Shown: positions 12,890-25,600 of the stretch, piece after piece
Position numbering within the stretch: position 1 is the first letter of the stretch
Layout of the letters: every line of letters starts with the position of its first letter
NCBI GenBank assembly: GCA_963921425.1
Contig: OY992838.1
Span: 3,596,001-3,660,000, forward strand
DNA: 64,000 nucleotides
From: Dryas octopetala
Taxonomy: Eukaryota > Streptophyta > Magnoliopsida > Rosales > Rosaceae
Reading direction: 5' to 3'
Translations under genes and position numbers: made by a program
The notes under the pieces: generated by a model
Told to the model about the DNA's origin: nothing
Databases searched by the model: none
The model's input: only the letters and a program-made list of their open reading frames with translations

Positions 12890-15800
12890 ATGGAAGAATA
12901 TAATCAAATGGATGAGAACAACAATTCAGGAGGTGGGAGAGGAAATTTCCTCTACGCATCGCCGAATCTGGGAGGCAATTACGGGAGAGCAAGTCATACA
13001 ACTCATGATGATGATCATCATCATCAGATGCCAATCAACACCTTCCATCTTCAATCAGGCGGTGGCGGTGAGTTCACACACCACCCAATCGTGAAAACAG
13101 AAGCTGCCAGCAGTTCCCAACATGTGCATAGTCATCACAAGTTTCAGTACAACAACAATCCTCTACTAATGTCAAGAGGGCAGCATCAACAAGTGCTTCA
13201 CCACCAACAACAACAACATATGGATCATCAAAATAATGAGAGCTCCAGCTCCAACCAAGTGGAGGCCATCAAGGCCAAGATCATCGCCCACCCTCACTAC
13301 TCTAACCTCTTGGAAGCCTACATGGATTGCCAAAGGGTAATTAATAACAGCTAACTAAGTAACTAACTACCTACCTAGCTAGACCCAACAACAACATATA
13401 TAGACTATTATATAGACAAGGTGCTACTTAATTAAATTACATCTTTAATTAATTTGTTACATTAAATTGACTTGCATATATATATATATATGTGCGTGTG
13501 TGTGTAGGTGGGAGCTCCGTCTGAAGTGGTGGCTCGGCTCTCCGCTGCTCGCCAGGAGTTCGAGGCTCGACAGCGGTCTTCGGTGGCTTCGAGAGAGACT
13601 TCAAAAGACCCAGAACTCGATCAGTTCATGGTGATATATGGGTCATCCTATTTAATTATATGTTCTTCACTTAATTTTGTTTTGTTGAGGAATTAATTAT
13701 GGATATTTGACTAATTAATTAGGAAGCTTACTGCGATATGCTGGTGAAATATCGGGAGGAACTAACAAGGCCTATACAAGAAGCAATGGATTTCATGCGG
13801 AGAATTGAAACTCAGCTTAACATGCTTGGCGGCAACACTTCTACTCCTCCTCTGCGGATCTTCTCCTCCTCAGCTGGTAATTAATCCTTAATTAATTATT
13901 CTCTGTTAATAACTTAATACAAATAAATGTTTAATTTTCTTTTGGTTTGGTCTTTAAAATTATAAAAACTGGCCGGTAGTCCTCCTACCGTTTTGTCTCT
14001 CATTGAGAGTAGCGTAAAACTTGTCAGACCTCGAAGTATCTCTTTCAAATCCTGTTATGGGTTGAAGGAAGAACTTTGACCCATCAGTCCATCACAATAA
14101 TGCCTCCTTCCCAATGGCGATTTGAACAAGTAATTTTATTAATTAGACCCAAATTAACAAAGAAGGAGATAGACAAAGAAGAAGTAACCACCTATACGGC
14201 TATACCCTTTTGACGAGGGGATTTATTAACTAAAATTAGTAACCTACTCACGAGCTTAATAGTATGCTAAAGACTTAATTTCCTTGCTTGCTTTATAGAT
14301 TTTTTAAAATATATCCACATTGGAAATGAAAGGAGGACCAATCAAGACAAAACTCACTTGGTGCATGTACTATATTCTATATATATATAGTGGTGATGAC
14401 TGATCGATGATGAGAGCAACTGAACTGAGCAAGCATTTGATTCTCTAAAATGGGTTACATTTACGAAGCCTGTGTCTGACAAATTAATTCTCATTCTTTT
14501 TAGGGTTGCTTACCTAGATTCAAGACCTTCCGTTTGTTTTATCAAAATCTGATTCTATAGACTATAATTTAGACATGTGTACCTCGAGATGGATAGCATT
14601 GTCTTTCATTCCCGAGCTCCATCCTCACTAGATCTGCTAAATATGGTATTTTTTACAATACCTGAATAAACAAACCTTATAAAAAAACAAATAATTAGTA
14701 AAGAACATAGGATGCTGTTTAAATCAACTAGCTACACCATGTACGAACATTTGTCAGAATTCATTTGAAGTATAAATACGACTAGCTACCACCATTTATT
14801 AAATTCTATGCTAGCTAGCTATATATGTAGCTATACGCCTATACCCCACATTTGAATTAATTATATTGCCAGTTTGCATTGAAGAGGAAATTTGTCTTAG
14901 TCTTTAATGGTGGTGTGTTTAGTCGGTTTAAAACTTTAAAGCTCACCAATTGGGTTTGCTTGTTTATGGTGTTTTGGGAGGGAACATGGGGACATTGCTT
15001 TGTTAATTTGTCAATATTGAAAATAGGTACCGATTTAGTAGTATTTATTCCACAATGTTGGATGAGATTCCATACTCAAATTTTCCTCTCCAAATTAAAA
15101 AACAAAAAAAATCAGTCTGTTAATCACTCCACACAGTCTTCATATTTCTTCACCTAGCTAGACAGTTTGTGTTGCCTTTTCTTGTTGTTAATTTTTCTAT
15201 GAAATCAATACAAATGAACAAGAACACTATGGCAATCCTTGATTGAACTTGTAAAACTATTTTTGTATAGTGAATGATCTCTGATAGTGAACAAAATAAA
15301 TATATAAGAAACCTAGCTAGTTAATTAAGAAGGGCTATATTAGGTAACTTGTGCCTCTCACATCCCATTCAATTAGGGATAGGTGGTGCATGCGTGCATT
15401 CAACCTAACTAGCCCCATATATTGGGTGAAAGAGGTTGGAGAGATTTGAGGTCTCTTTCATTTTCATAGACAAAAATAAAAACTACAAAAAAAATTCATC
15501 TCTTAAGGATTTTTCTTTTTGGGAGCACAACCCATATATTCATTTTGCAAGGATTGAATTGCGGTCCAGACCTAATTTGTTTCTCTCCTTCACGTGCCTT
15601 ATTAATTTTCATGATGTTTCATAGTACTTATTTTTAATAAATCATTCTATAGCTTAATTACGTGCTAATTAGACATAGTTAAGCAACAATGTTTTGAGTG
15701 GTTACTTGATTGGTACATTTATACTACATGTACGTATAAATTAATATACGCACACACAGAGGACAAATGTGAAGGAGGAATTGGATCATCTGAAGAAGAA

Positions 15801-16319
15801 CATGAGGAGAATAGTGGTGGAGAAACAGAAGTACCTGAGATTGATCCCCGAGCTGAAGACAGAGAGCTCAAGAACCACCTCTTGAGAAAGTACAGTGGTT
15901 ACTTAAGTAGCCTGAAGCAAGAGCTCTCCAAAAAAAAGAAGAAAGGAAAATTGCCCAAAGATGCCAGGCAAAAGCTTCTTAGCTGGTGGGAGTTACATTA
16001 CAAGTGGCCATATCCTTCGGTACGTATGCATGTTTCCCCCTTTATTTCTCTGATATTGTGCTTATATCCAATGAATTGTTTGGTGCATGTTGATATTGTG
16101 CTTATGTCTGTGCAGGAATCTGAGAAGGTGGCATTGGCGGAGTCAACGGGTTTGGATCAGAAGCAAATAAACAATTGGTTCATAAATCAAAGGAAGAGGC
16201 ACTGGAAACCCTCGGAGGACATGCAGTTCATGGTGATGGATGGCATACATCCACAGAATGCAGCTCTGTATATGGATGGACACTACATAGGTGATGGCCA
16301 TTACCGTCTGGGGCCATGA
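12890..16319 (+). CDS. KNAT1: Class I KNOX homeobox transcription factor (KNAT1/BREVIPEDICELLUS-like)
   Basis: Five exons: 12890-13336, 13508-13630, 13723-13876, 15760-16019, 16116-16319; 395 residues, close to Arabidopsis KNAT1. The N-terminus is rich in His, Gln, Gly and Ser. KNOX1 begins near residue 124 ([20 protein letters not shown]) and KNOX2 near residue 186 ([19 protein letters not shown]). The ELK domain starts near residue 277 ([14 protein letters not shown]). A TALE homeodomain follows, with the three-residue loop extension (PYP), the split at PS|ES and recognition helix [10 protein letters not shown]. The C-terminus [18 protein letters not shown] is a hallmark of the KNAT1/BP clade. 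Known role of the family: nuclear factor that keeps meristem cells undifferentiated and patterns internodes, pairing with BEL1-like proteins. Intron 3 is long (1.9 kb), as often in class I KNOX genes. Confidence 0.95.
13877..15759 (+). other. Large third intron of the KNOX gene
   Basis: A 1.88 kb intron that starts GTAATT and ends CACACAG between the KNOX2 and ELK exons. It contains no credible coding sequence. In class I KNOX genes of other plants, introns at this position carry regulatory elements; whether this one does cannot be judged here. Confidence 0.7.
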
Positions 16320-19300
16320 AAATCATTACATTCGTGCAGGCTCACATGGAAATTAAGTTGGGTTTTCATTCGTTTTCGTATCCGAAGACAAAGCAAAACT
16401 GCAAAGTCATGGTTTGTGATTTCTGTCGCTAGAGTTGGGTAATGTTCTATACATATATCCAATGGGATGATATGTATATTTTGTTTTATTTGGTTACAAA
16501 TTAATTATGTTGTTACTTGTTAATTTACTGTAATTTTGTGATCGATCTAGTGGTCTACATGTTTCAGTAAGCTGTAGTCAGCTGGACACTTGATTGCTAT
16601 ATATTGTGGTCAATATTTATGGGTTTTTAAATGATCACTTTGGGATGTTAAGATACGTTAACTCCTGGATGATATTAATGAAGAAGTACTAAAATATTTA
16701 TTGTTTCCTCTAATTGTGTACGTGCCAAATTATAGGAGTGAAATATAACAAGAGTTCTGAGCATCTGTAGTGCATGCTTTGTATGCATATATATGCATGC
16801 ATGATTGTTTTTCAATTAATTAAGTTGGACAATCAGTTGGACTGGTCTATGGTGGCAGATCGACGGCATAACTAATTACATATAAAATCATATATATTTG
16901 AAATAACATCGAAAATTCGTTAACAAAGCATCATTGAATTAAGCTTAGGTTGGTTCAGTTCCGAACTTCCAATCAGACTCTACACTTTTTCGAAAGGACA
17001 TGTACGAATAAATTAAGAATCCACAATTCTTAGAATAACTGGCTTCCATTATTCCAATGCAGCAGACTGACACATATTTGATGGGTTTGAGTTAATTAGG
17101 CGCCTTGGCCAAAAGAGAAAAGAGGTTGGTTAGGTTAGGTTACAATTTACATGGCTTGTGAGAGGCTGACCCTCCTCCATCTCCAATCCCAAGCACAGCC
17201 CAGGGCTTAATTAGAAGCTAGCTGCACTGATATTTTGAGCCATTTTCCAATAGCTGGCTCTACTAAGTAGCTAGGTTAATATTACAGGTAGTAGCTATAT
17301 GTACTAGATCTCCAACTTGGTTGTCACCCTAAAAAGAAGCACTAGCAATTACCCTAGCATTGCAAAATTTTCAACATTACATACGTACAGAAGTAATGAA
17401 CTGAAAATTTTGAGTGGTTTTGGGCTAACAACTATGTGCGTGATCTTAGGCTCTAAAGTATGGCCCTAGGTTAGGTCTAATGTGTGGGACCAAATCTGGC
17501 CGAACATGTCTGGCCCATCGTGCAGTAGTGGCTTGACCACCTCTGGGCCCCTGAGGCCAGGCCGTGACTCAGTCTGGGTTGGGTTCAAGCTCAATTGGAG
17601 ACCCAACTTCAGCTCAAATTAATCAGCTTAAAACTGATGAGGATTACTGTCTCATTCAAAAGAAAAGATCACTTACTCTTTAACTCCTCACATGCAGAAT
17701 TAAAAAATGAATATTTGTAAAGCTTAAATTCAATATAAAGTTATTAATTTTCTATAAAATTTTATAGTAGGGATTTATATGTCATACAGCTTCGATCTTC
17801 TTCAACCTTTGAATATAACGGATTTTTTTTTTTTGGTCTAGAATATAACGAATTTGAGTAAAATTAAAATGTGTAAATCATCGTCAATATATTTATATAT
17901 CACCCCAAATTCCAAAAATTAACGAGCTCCAATTTTCTATTCCAAGAAGTAGCGCAGCCTCGGACACTAATAAAGGAGTACTTTACGAGTCATTATCCAA
18001 TAAGCAGAGCTTGCCACTTGGTGAAGTCACGAATCCATGATACTGTCCCATGCTCACTAGGATAAATATGTAAATAAAAATTTGTGCAAATGTTGGCAAA
18101 GACAGGAAGAGAAGAATATCTTTTTCCCCATATTTCGAATTAGCTAGATTTGTCTCCTTCACCCAACCTAACACGGAACAAGATAGCAGCCTAGCACTCA
18201 AATCAAGTTAATCGACAATCATCAATATCCTTGTATATGAAATTTACATGATGCTAGCTAGTCGCCTAGACCTAACCCAATCTAGTGGTCCTATATATAT
18301 ATATATATGTATGTATGTATAGTCCAATTTTTCATTTTGTCCATAAGTGACATTAGACGAATTTTTAATTGTATATATATATATATATATAGCTACTGCT
18401 CGATCTACTTCCTAATTGGTAAGGAGGCTACCTAATTACCATTGCCATCAAGCATGCAATTAACTCTAATTCCCCGACTCCTTCTCCATCAGATTTGGAG
18501 CAATACAAGTGTTGGCACTAACTAATTAGCTAGCTAGCCAGTATGAAGTTAGGAACAGAGACAACACACCAGGCATGATTATGGCCATAATTAATTAATT
18601 ATGATAACATACTGTTAATTAGGTTATTAACCTTTGATTGCATCAATGGGCAATAATGACGAGATGGACAACAACAAAACTAAAATACCTCCAAAAAATT
18701 AAAATTTGAAGTCTAAAAAGCACGTACATGCAGATGAAGCTAGCTCGCAGGCAAGTGGCAACCAACTTGTCATTGCTCACAACTCACAAGTCACATTATT
18801 AAATTTATTTGTAATATTTGTCAGTAGCAGTAGTATCTTTGTCTAGGTCTTACTCATATCTTAGGCTTGTTTTGGGCTTATTTTCTCATTCTTTGTCTTT
18901 TACCGTATCCTACTCTATCTTTAGTGAGCATACAACAAATTTATTTATTTTCTAAAATGAAAAATGAAAATCACAAAAATTGAACCTGTAAATACTCATC
19001 CTGGCAAGCTTAGCTAGGCGTGCTACTTCCAAAACTATCACTGTCGGATTACGCTAAATAAATTAATAGTCGGTTTGTGTAAGAGTCGGAAAGTATCACT
19101 TTTCTTTTTCTTTGTTGCTTTCTTTATTACAAAAGATTTAACTTTTCTTTCTCTTTTTTCTTTTCCTTCTTATATGGAAGATTACAAGATATATAGGATG
19201 ATGCACATCACCAACTGACTCAACAGGCCAACTTTGCAGTATTTAATTTGAACTCTTTTATGGTAAAGATAATTTCGAAGATTAATTAAAATTGCAGTTG

Positions 19301-20095
19301 GTATAAATGACGACTAAATATGACTAATTTTCTCCTTTCATATTAATTAGCAATAACAACATAAGACAAAAGTCCATGCTAGATACTATATTCTATTCTG
19401 TAATATGAAGAATTAAAAAATTAAAATAGAAACTTACAAGTTAAGCCATGCATGAACCTTCTATGCTCTCATCTTTGTCATCGTTTTTGTTTTCAGTGTA
19501 AATAATAATCAACACCAACAATATATATATGTGGATTTCAATTCCATTCAGGGTAGCTATGTGGCTAAATAAGTACTCAAACTTTCAATTAATTAAAAAC
19601 TAAGGACACATCCATTTCTGTTGATATTATAGAAAAACGAATCGAATGCGCTATGAAATGCACCAAGAAATTAGAGGTCTTAACGGACTATTTAAATATA
19701 ATTAAATATATATACCTCAGTTTAATTATCTATCATATATGTCCCCGGCCACCGTGGGACCACCGATTTTGCTGAAATTCGATCATACAGGCTAATCAAG
19801 GAGGTTTGTATGTATCATTCGCATTAAACCATATAATTTATTAATTATGAAGAACAACATGTGGCTCATACCGTAATCAATAATTAAGCATGGCATTACG
19901 TACAAATCAAACTAATAGATCGATCATTTGTCATTTAATTATATTGGACAAGAAGCAAGAAATCAAGCTGAAACGTATACTAAATAAGTATATATTTCCA
20001 AATATGTAAATAATTAAGATAGAGAATTGATCGATCGATCATCTCTGTGAATTAAATCGATCTCTCTTGATCGATCTCTATACAAATCCAATCCA
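16320..20095. other. Intergenic DNA between KNOX and HD-Zip II genes
   Basis: Holds the KNOX 3' UTR and, on the other strand, the HD-Zip II 3' UTR (the genes converge). No other gene is supported. There are (TA)n-type runs near 18290-18310 and 18370-18392 and frequent AGCTAGCT strings. Confidence 0.6.
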
Positions 20096-21205
20096 TCATG
20101 GGCTTAATAAGCAAGCTGTAGATGGGTGGGTAAATGGGCTGAAGAAGTGAGACGACTTGGATCCAATTAAAAACGGACTCATCGTAGAAGACCCATGATT
20201 CATATTATGATGATGATGATCACCAGTACTACTAGTAGTAGCGTTGCAAATTGTCTCACAGGAAGAGCACATGCTGAGAGTGGCTGTTGGAAACTGCATA
20301 TAGAATGGTGCTGCTGCTGCTGTTTGCTTCATTAATTGGAGCTCTTGCAGCTCCTTCTGTAATCTTCTATTCTCTTCTTTCAGGGTTTCGCAACATTTCT
20401 TTAACAGCTCGCAATCTGCTTCTGTTTGCTTCAACTTGGTCCTACATATATTAACAACAAATTAATAACATGCATCTTGGGAATTAAAGTTAATAAGCTG
20501 ATGATAATGATCAGGTAACCCTACCTAGCCCTTCTGTTCTGAAACCAGACTTCTACTTGTCGCGGACGTAGATTTAGCTTTCTGGCCAGCTCTTGCTTTT
20601 GTTTCTGATCATAGAAATTAAAGGAAATTATAATTAAGAAAAAGAAAATTCAGGCTTAATTTATGTGTAAATATCCGACAAATCATATATAGAGCTATCG
20701 CTACCCAGTTCCCAAATAAGTGAAATAGATGTTTTATTTATATATATACAGGATTAAGAGTGGCGTGTTCTTTGAAGCTGTCTTCTAAGGTGGCAGATTG
20801 TTGTTTTGTAAGTCTGAGTTTCTTTCTGGGACTGCCCTGATCTTGATCATATTCCTCACCTACTCTCTCTACCTCCACCTCTTCACCTCCCAAGTCTGAT
20901 GATCTGTCCCTCTTGATGATCAAACTGGATGAGTTCGAAAATGATGAAACGGCGACGCTTGGAGAATTAGTAGAGGCCTGTTGATCCGCCTGCAGTGGGT
21001 GCAAATCAGTGGACGTGGTCTGATCTGATGGGCCTAGTGTGAGAGACGGCAATAGGTTGTCGAATTTCAAGCCTATTTTCATCATCTTCTTGGTTTGGTG
21101 ATCATGATCAGCCTGTGAACTTGTATCTGCTGGGTTGTCGACGTGGCAGCTGCCTAAGCTAAGACCAAGGCCAGTGTTACAATTAGCAGCATCATAGAGA
21201 CCCAT
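20096..21205 (-). CDS. HAT22: HD-Zip class II transcription factor (HAT22/HAT9-like)
   Basis: Three exons on the minus strand: 21205-20750, 20604-20525, 20441-20096; 293 residues. Residues 13-17 (LGLSL) form an EAR-type LxLxL repression motif, with a second LTLG-like motif near 55. The homeodomain spans about 126-185 ([11 protein letters not shown] ... [11 protein letters not shown]), and the two introns fall inside it. It is followed directly by a leucine zipper with heptad Leu at 192, 199, 206 and 213. Near 237-241 is CSSCE, the position of the CPSCE redox motif that gives HD-Zip II its signature; the Pro is Ser here, but both Cys remain. The C-terminal [11 protein letters not shown] matches the HAT22/HAT9 end. 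Family role: nuclear repressors in auxin, cytokinin and shade responses. Clade placement is likely; the exact ortholog is not certain. Confidence 0.94.
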
Positions 21206-22376
21206 TTGTGTATAAACAGCTAGCTAGCTACTATATATAGCTATGATATTGTGTATATGTTGTTGAAGCAGCAAAGCAAGCTATAGCAAGGTTTGTAAAG
21301 TATTTATGTTGAAGCTAGCTATGTTGTTGTTGGAGAATGAAATGAATGAAGAAGAAAAAGAAGAAGAGGTATTTTTGGGGACGGTGGTGTGGGATCCGAT
21401 TATTTTAAGCCAAGGGATTAAAGAAAAATGATCGAGATTGACGAATACTCTGGTTTGTGGAATTATAACAATAAATTCAACCCCCCATGTCTCTCTGTCC
21501 TCATAGGTTGACCATCACAAAGCTAGCTACTCGATCTATGACTAATCTATTACAAATTTACAAAGTTGTGTATGTGATATACGTGTATAGGACGACAACG
21601 TATGGAATGTGTGAAGCATGCGTGGAACCACATGGAATGTGGGTGTACACAAGAACGCACCATAAAGAGAGAGAATTAATGATCATGACCCCTCACTTTT
21701 ACCCTTTTCTTTCCCACTTTTTCTCCTGCTATTTGGAGAGGGAGATATATATATTATATTTTCAATACTTTACGTATAGAAATAATTACTCATTACTACA
21801 TCTTTGCTATGGTTTTTAACTTCTAATATCATTATTGTTAATATATAATAATCATGTTAATTTTATTAACAATCAGGTCACTTTGAGTTGGTACCAATTG
21901 GTATTAGCCATCAAAGCAATCCAATGGTTGCTAATTTTTTAATTTTTTCAAAACTCTCTCACGTGTCTCTCTTTCCCTCATTTCTGAAATTTATCTTCTC
22001 TTTCATCACTCTATTCCTCTTTCATCACTCTATTTCTCTCTCCCCAATCACTCTCTGTGTGTTTTCTCTTACTCTCTCGCTGCAACTTTCTTTGACGGCG
22101 TGTGTGCATTCGGTCATGGATGGCGACGAGAGGACCACCCCTGAGTTCCTCCCTCTTCCCTCTTCCCTCTTCATCCATGTGAGCTCGGAACACACAGCAA
22201 CCCTTATACCCGATCGGAGCCCCGATGTTGACTCAGATCCCGACCTTGTCGCGACGTTGTCGAAGAACAAGCCAAGTTCCTCACTATAACAACGCATATA
22301 AAGTTATTGGGGAAGCCAGCTTCACCCTCGTGCCTTCATTATCAGTAGTAGGTTCTTGATTTTTTTTTTTTTTTTA
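21206..22376. other. Upstream region of the HD-Zip II gene
   Basis: Minus-strand 5' leader and promoter of the HD-Zip gene in the first few hundred bases. A CT-rich segment at 21950-22290 has short open frames on both strands with no recognisable protein family; I do not call a gene. Confidence 0.45.
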
Positions 22377-22690
22377 GTTCAGTTTCTGGAACTGCAGTTG
22401 TCTGCAATTTTTGGAACTGTAAGTGAACTGAAACTGCATTTTCTATAACTATAAGTGAACTGAAACTGCAGTTTATTAGAGTTGAAACTGCATTGGAGTT
22501 GCGGACTTGTAGTTTCAGTTTCTGGAACTGCAATTGAACTGAAAGTTTCTGCAGTTTCTGAAATTGCAGAAACTTTTCTGCAGTTTCTGAAATTGTAAGT
22601 GAACTGAAACTGCAGAAATTGCTGTTTATTAGAGTTGAAACTGCAGTTTATTGGAGTTGCGGACTTGCAGTTTCTGTTTCTGTTTTTTGG
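22377..22690. repeat. Irregular array of GAAACTGCAG-type short repeats
   Basis: About 310 bp built from many copies, in both orientations, of motifs such as GAACTGAAACTGCAG and CAGTTTCTGGAACTGCA. A larger direct duplication is visible: the block from AAGTGAACTGAAACTGCAG through GGAGTTGCGGACTTG occurs near 22450-22510 and again near 22598-22670, the second copy being slightly longer. Function unknown; it may be transposon-derived. Confidence 0.75.
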
Positions 22691-25600
22691 TGATGTGTTG
22701 ATGCTGGTATTTTGGAAGATGTCTGCATGTTATGTTTTTGTTATGTCTATTTTCGGATGGTATTTGGGGATCTAGTGGTGGTGGTGTAGTGTCTGCATAG
22801 TATTTAGGAATCTAGTGGTGGTGTGGTGTCCGCAAATGAAGAATGAGTTTTTGGTAGTTGGTCCGCAAATGAAGAATGATGCTTTAGGTGGTTTTGGTTA
22901 ATAAAATTAGATGTCGGTACCTATATATTAATGGACTCTTACATATATTTTATAACAAAATTGTTTTCTTCAATTTACAATTAACAAATATTTATATATT
23001 CATTAGTTGATATTACCGTTAACTTAACCCTAATTACAACATACTTGATTAAGTTTAGTTTACAATGCGTATGAAAGAGGGGTTTACTTTGAGGGTCTCA
23101 TGCAATTTTAATGTACAAGTGTGTGTTGATATATATGATTTCGATTATTCCATATGTACGTACTAGCTAGCAAATGTGGTAGCTTGCAGTTTGAACAAAT
23201 CCGTTTGCTTTTGACATTGTACGTACAGTAGCTTTGTTTCCTAGAAATCCTAACAATTTATAATTTGCTAATGATTTCAGATAAACATAATTAGCTAGCT
23301 AATAATTATTGGGATACAAGAGACTGATTGAGGTACAAGTACAAAGATGGTATTATTGGTATCTGCTACTTAGCTAATTTCAGTTTTTTCCCCTTTTGGT
23401 AAATAACAAGGTTTTTTTTCTCTCTTTTATTTTTATTTTCCAAGGGAGACAACATTTATAGGAGTCAGATGAAGACCAATCAGTTGTGTTCCTGCATGTA
23501 GACCTAGTCGCAGACCACCCAATTAAATGCCTCTCCCAGACTCCCATAACACAGCCATTGCTTACTACTCTTATTTTTATTTATTTATCAATAGAACATC
23601 CTAGCTAGCTTGTTTACTTTTACCAACTAAATTGCAAACTTTTTTATTTTTATTATATTATAAGAAATCGAACTGGTAAGTGGTAACCTAGTTTAGTTTT
23701 AATTATTTTATAATCATCGAACCAACCTCAAATATTTAAATTTGAACTCTTTCAATTAAGCTGGTTGTACACTTGTACTTGTAGGTTTCTTCAAATTTGA
23801 TTATACATTCTCATTTGATATATTACATCCATTTAGAATAAAGTTGATAAAAATGCTGGACTAAAGAGAATTGTTCTTAAAATAAGAAATAACGATTTAA
23901 CTACTAACAATTAACTTAGAAAAGAAACTTTTACTTTTTAGTTTTTACCCATATTCATTAATTATATCACTTGCAAGTTGCAACTTTGCAAGCCATCTGA
24001 CTTTTTTCCAGACAGCATCTTTTGTGAAGATGAGAAATGATAGGCATTTGTACGGTTAATCCACCGACGAATCTATAAATTCAATGCATCTTTTGTGCGA
24101 GTCATAATTAAAAAATCTCATAATAATATGGATGGTGAGACATCTAACCGTCAGAGTGATGTTCTTTTTAATTTTTCCTTCTTTTTATTTAGGGTTAACA
24201 GTGATTTCTGAAAGAAAATACTTCTTCAAAAAGGACATGGACGTAACAATTTATAAGGCAATGAAAAAGTTGGTTAGATGTCATAAATAATATTAAAGCT
24301 TTAGGATTATCGTTATCCTAAGGCCAGTAGACTTCATTGACAAGTTTCTACTGCTTACGTGCGAACAAATAGATATGTATTGACTTTGACACATGCAGTG
24401 GACACATTTATATTCTTGTCTAAAAGATGATTGAGAATAATAATAAGGGTCTATAATTGGGTTTAAATTAGAATATATACATACAACCAAATTATTCCTT
24501 AATCCTAGCAACTAAATCTTGATCAGACACAGCAGCACCACATAAGGATACATAAGGATAGGCTATCAGCAATAGTAGGAGTTATCCTTTATCAATAACC
24601 CCAACTTCAAAGTTCAAAGTAAAAGTAAAAAAGAAAGCTTACAAACGGCAAAGAATCCCTAGCTAACTAATAGATCGATGACACTAATTTGTACAAATAT
24701 TTAGTTGTACCTTCCCAACTAGCTAGTTAGTTGAGTTGCTACTATATATATAATTCCAACTGAGTGCCCACATGTCTTAATGGAGAGGGCTGACACGTAG
24801 AAAGGCTGCAAGGGGACCCCACCAATGATTTTTCATGATGTGGCATACTTGAATTGATTCTAAAAGATGATGATTTTGATATAGAAGAGAAGAGACCTAA
24901 TTAACAATAATTAAGGTGGCAAATGAAGGATGTGATAATGTGAACAAGGTAGGGGTGGTGTTGGAGATAAGGTTTAGATGTGTTCCTTCCGGGCTTTAAG
25001 GCCAGCCGACCAGTGGGTGTGTGGGACTGTGCTCGTGTTTGGCTTTTCCCACATCCATCGATCCCTACCTTTTAATCTTAATCGATCTTTTCCCATACCA
25101 ACCATCCATGTCAACTCAAAGAAGCTACCACTTTTTTGTCTCCATTTCTCTACAACAATCTATGTCATTAATTACCAGCCACCTACAAACTTTATCATTC
25201 ACATCTACTTAATTCTCTTCATATATCCCAGATACAAAAATGCAGTTTTCTATTAACTTTAAGATACTTATATTGTCGGGACTGTAAATTTGAATTATTA
25301 ATTAAATTAATTCTTAGTTGAGTTCATGATTCATATCATTTACAGTATAATAACGTTATAATTAACTTATAATAATCTTTCCTTATCAAACTGTATGATA
25401 CGAAATCAATATCTTAAAATAATTAAAATGATAAAATGATAAATGTGACATATTTACCAATCCAAGATATATGACCTAACCTCTCTAATTTAATAGGATT
25501 AGGGAAATGATGAGAGATGCTACGAGGCCATAAGTAGTATAGTGCTAATGTTTGGAGAATTACATGTCAAATCTGTGCTATTGAGGTAGGGAATATATTC

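Noticed and set aside
21888..22289. 133-residue frame with MDGDERTTPEFLPLPSS
   Set aside because: CT-rich low-complexity start, overlapping frames on the other strand, no recognised family; a transposon-derived or chance frame is more likely.
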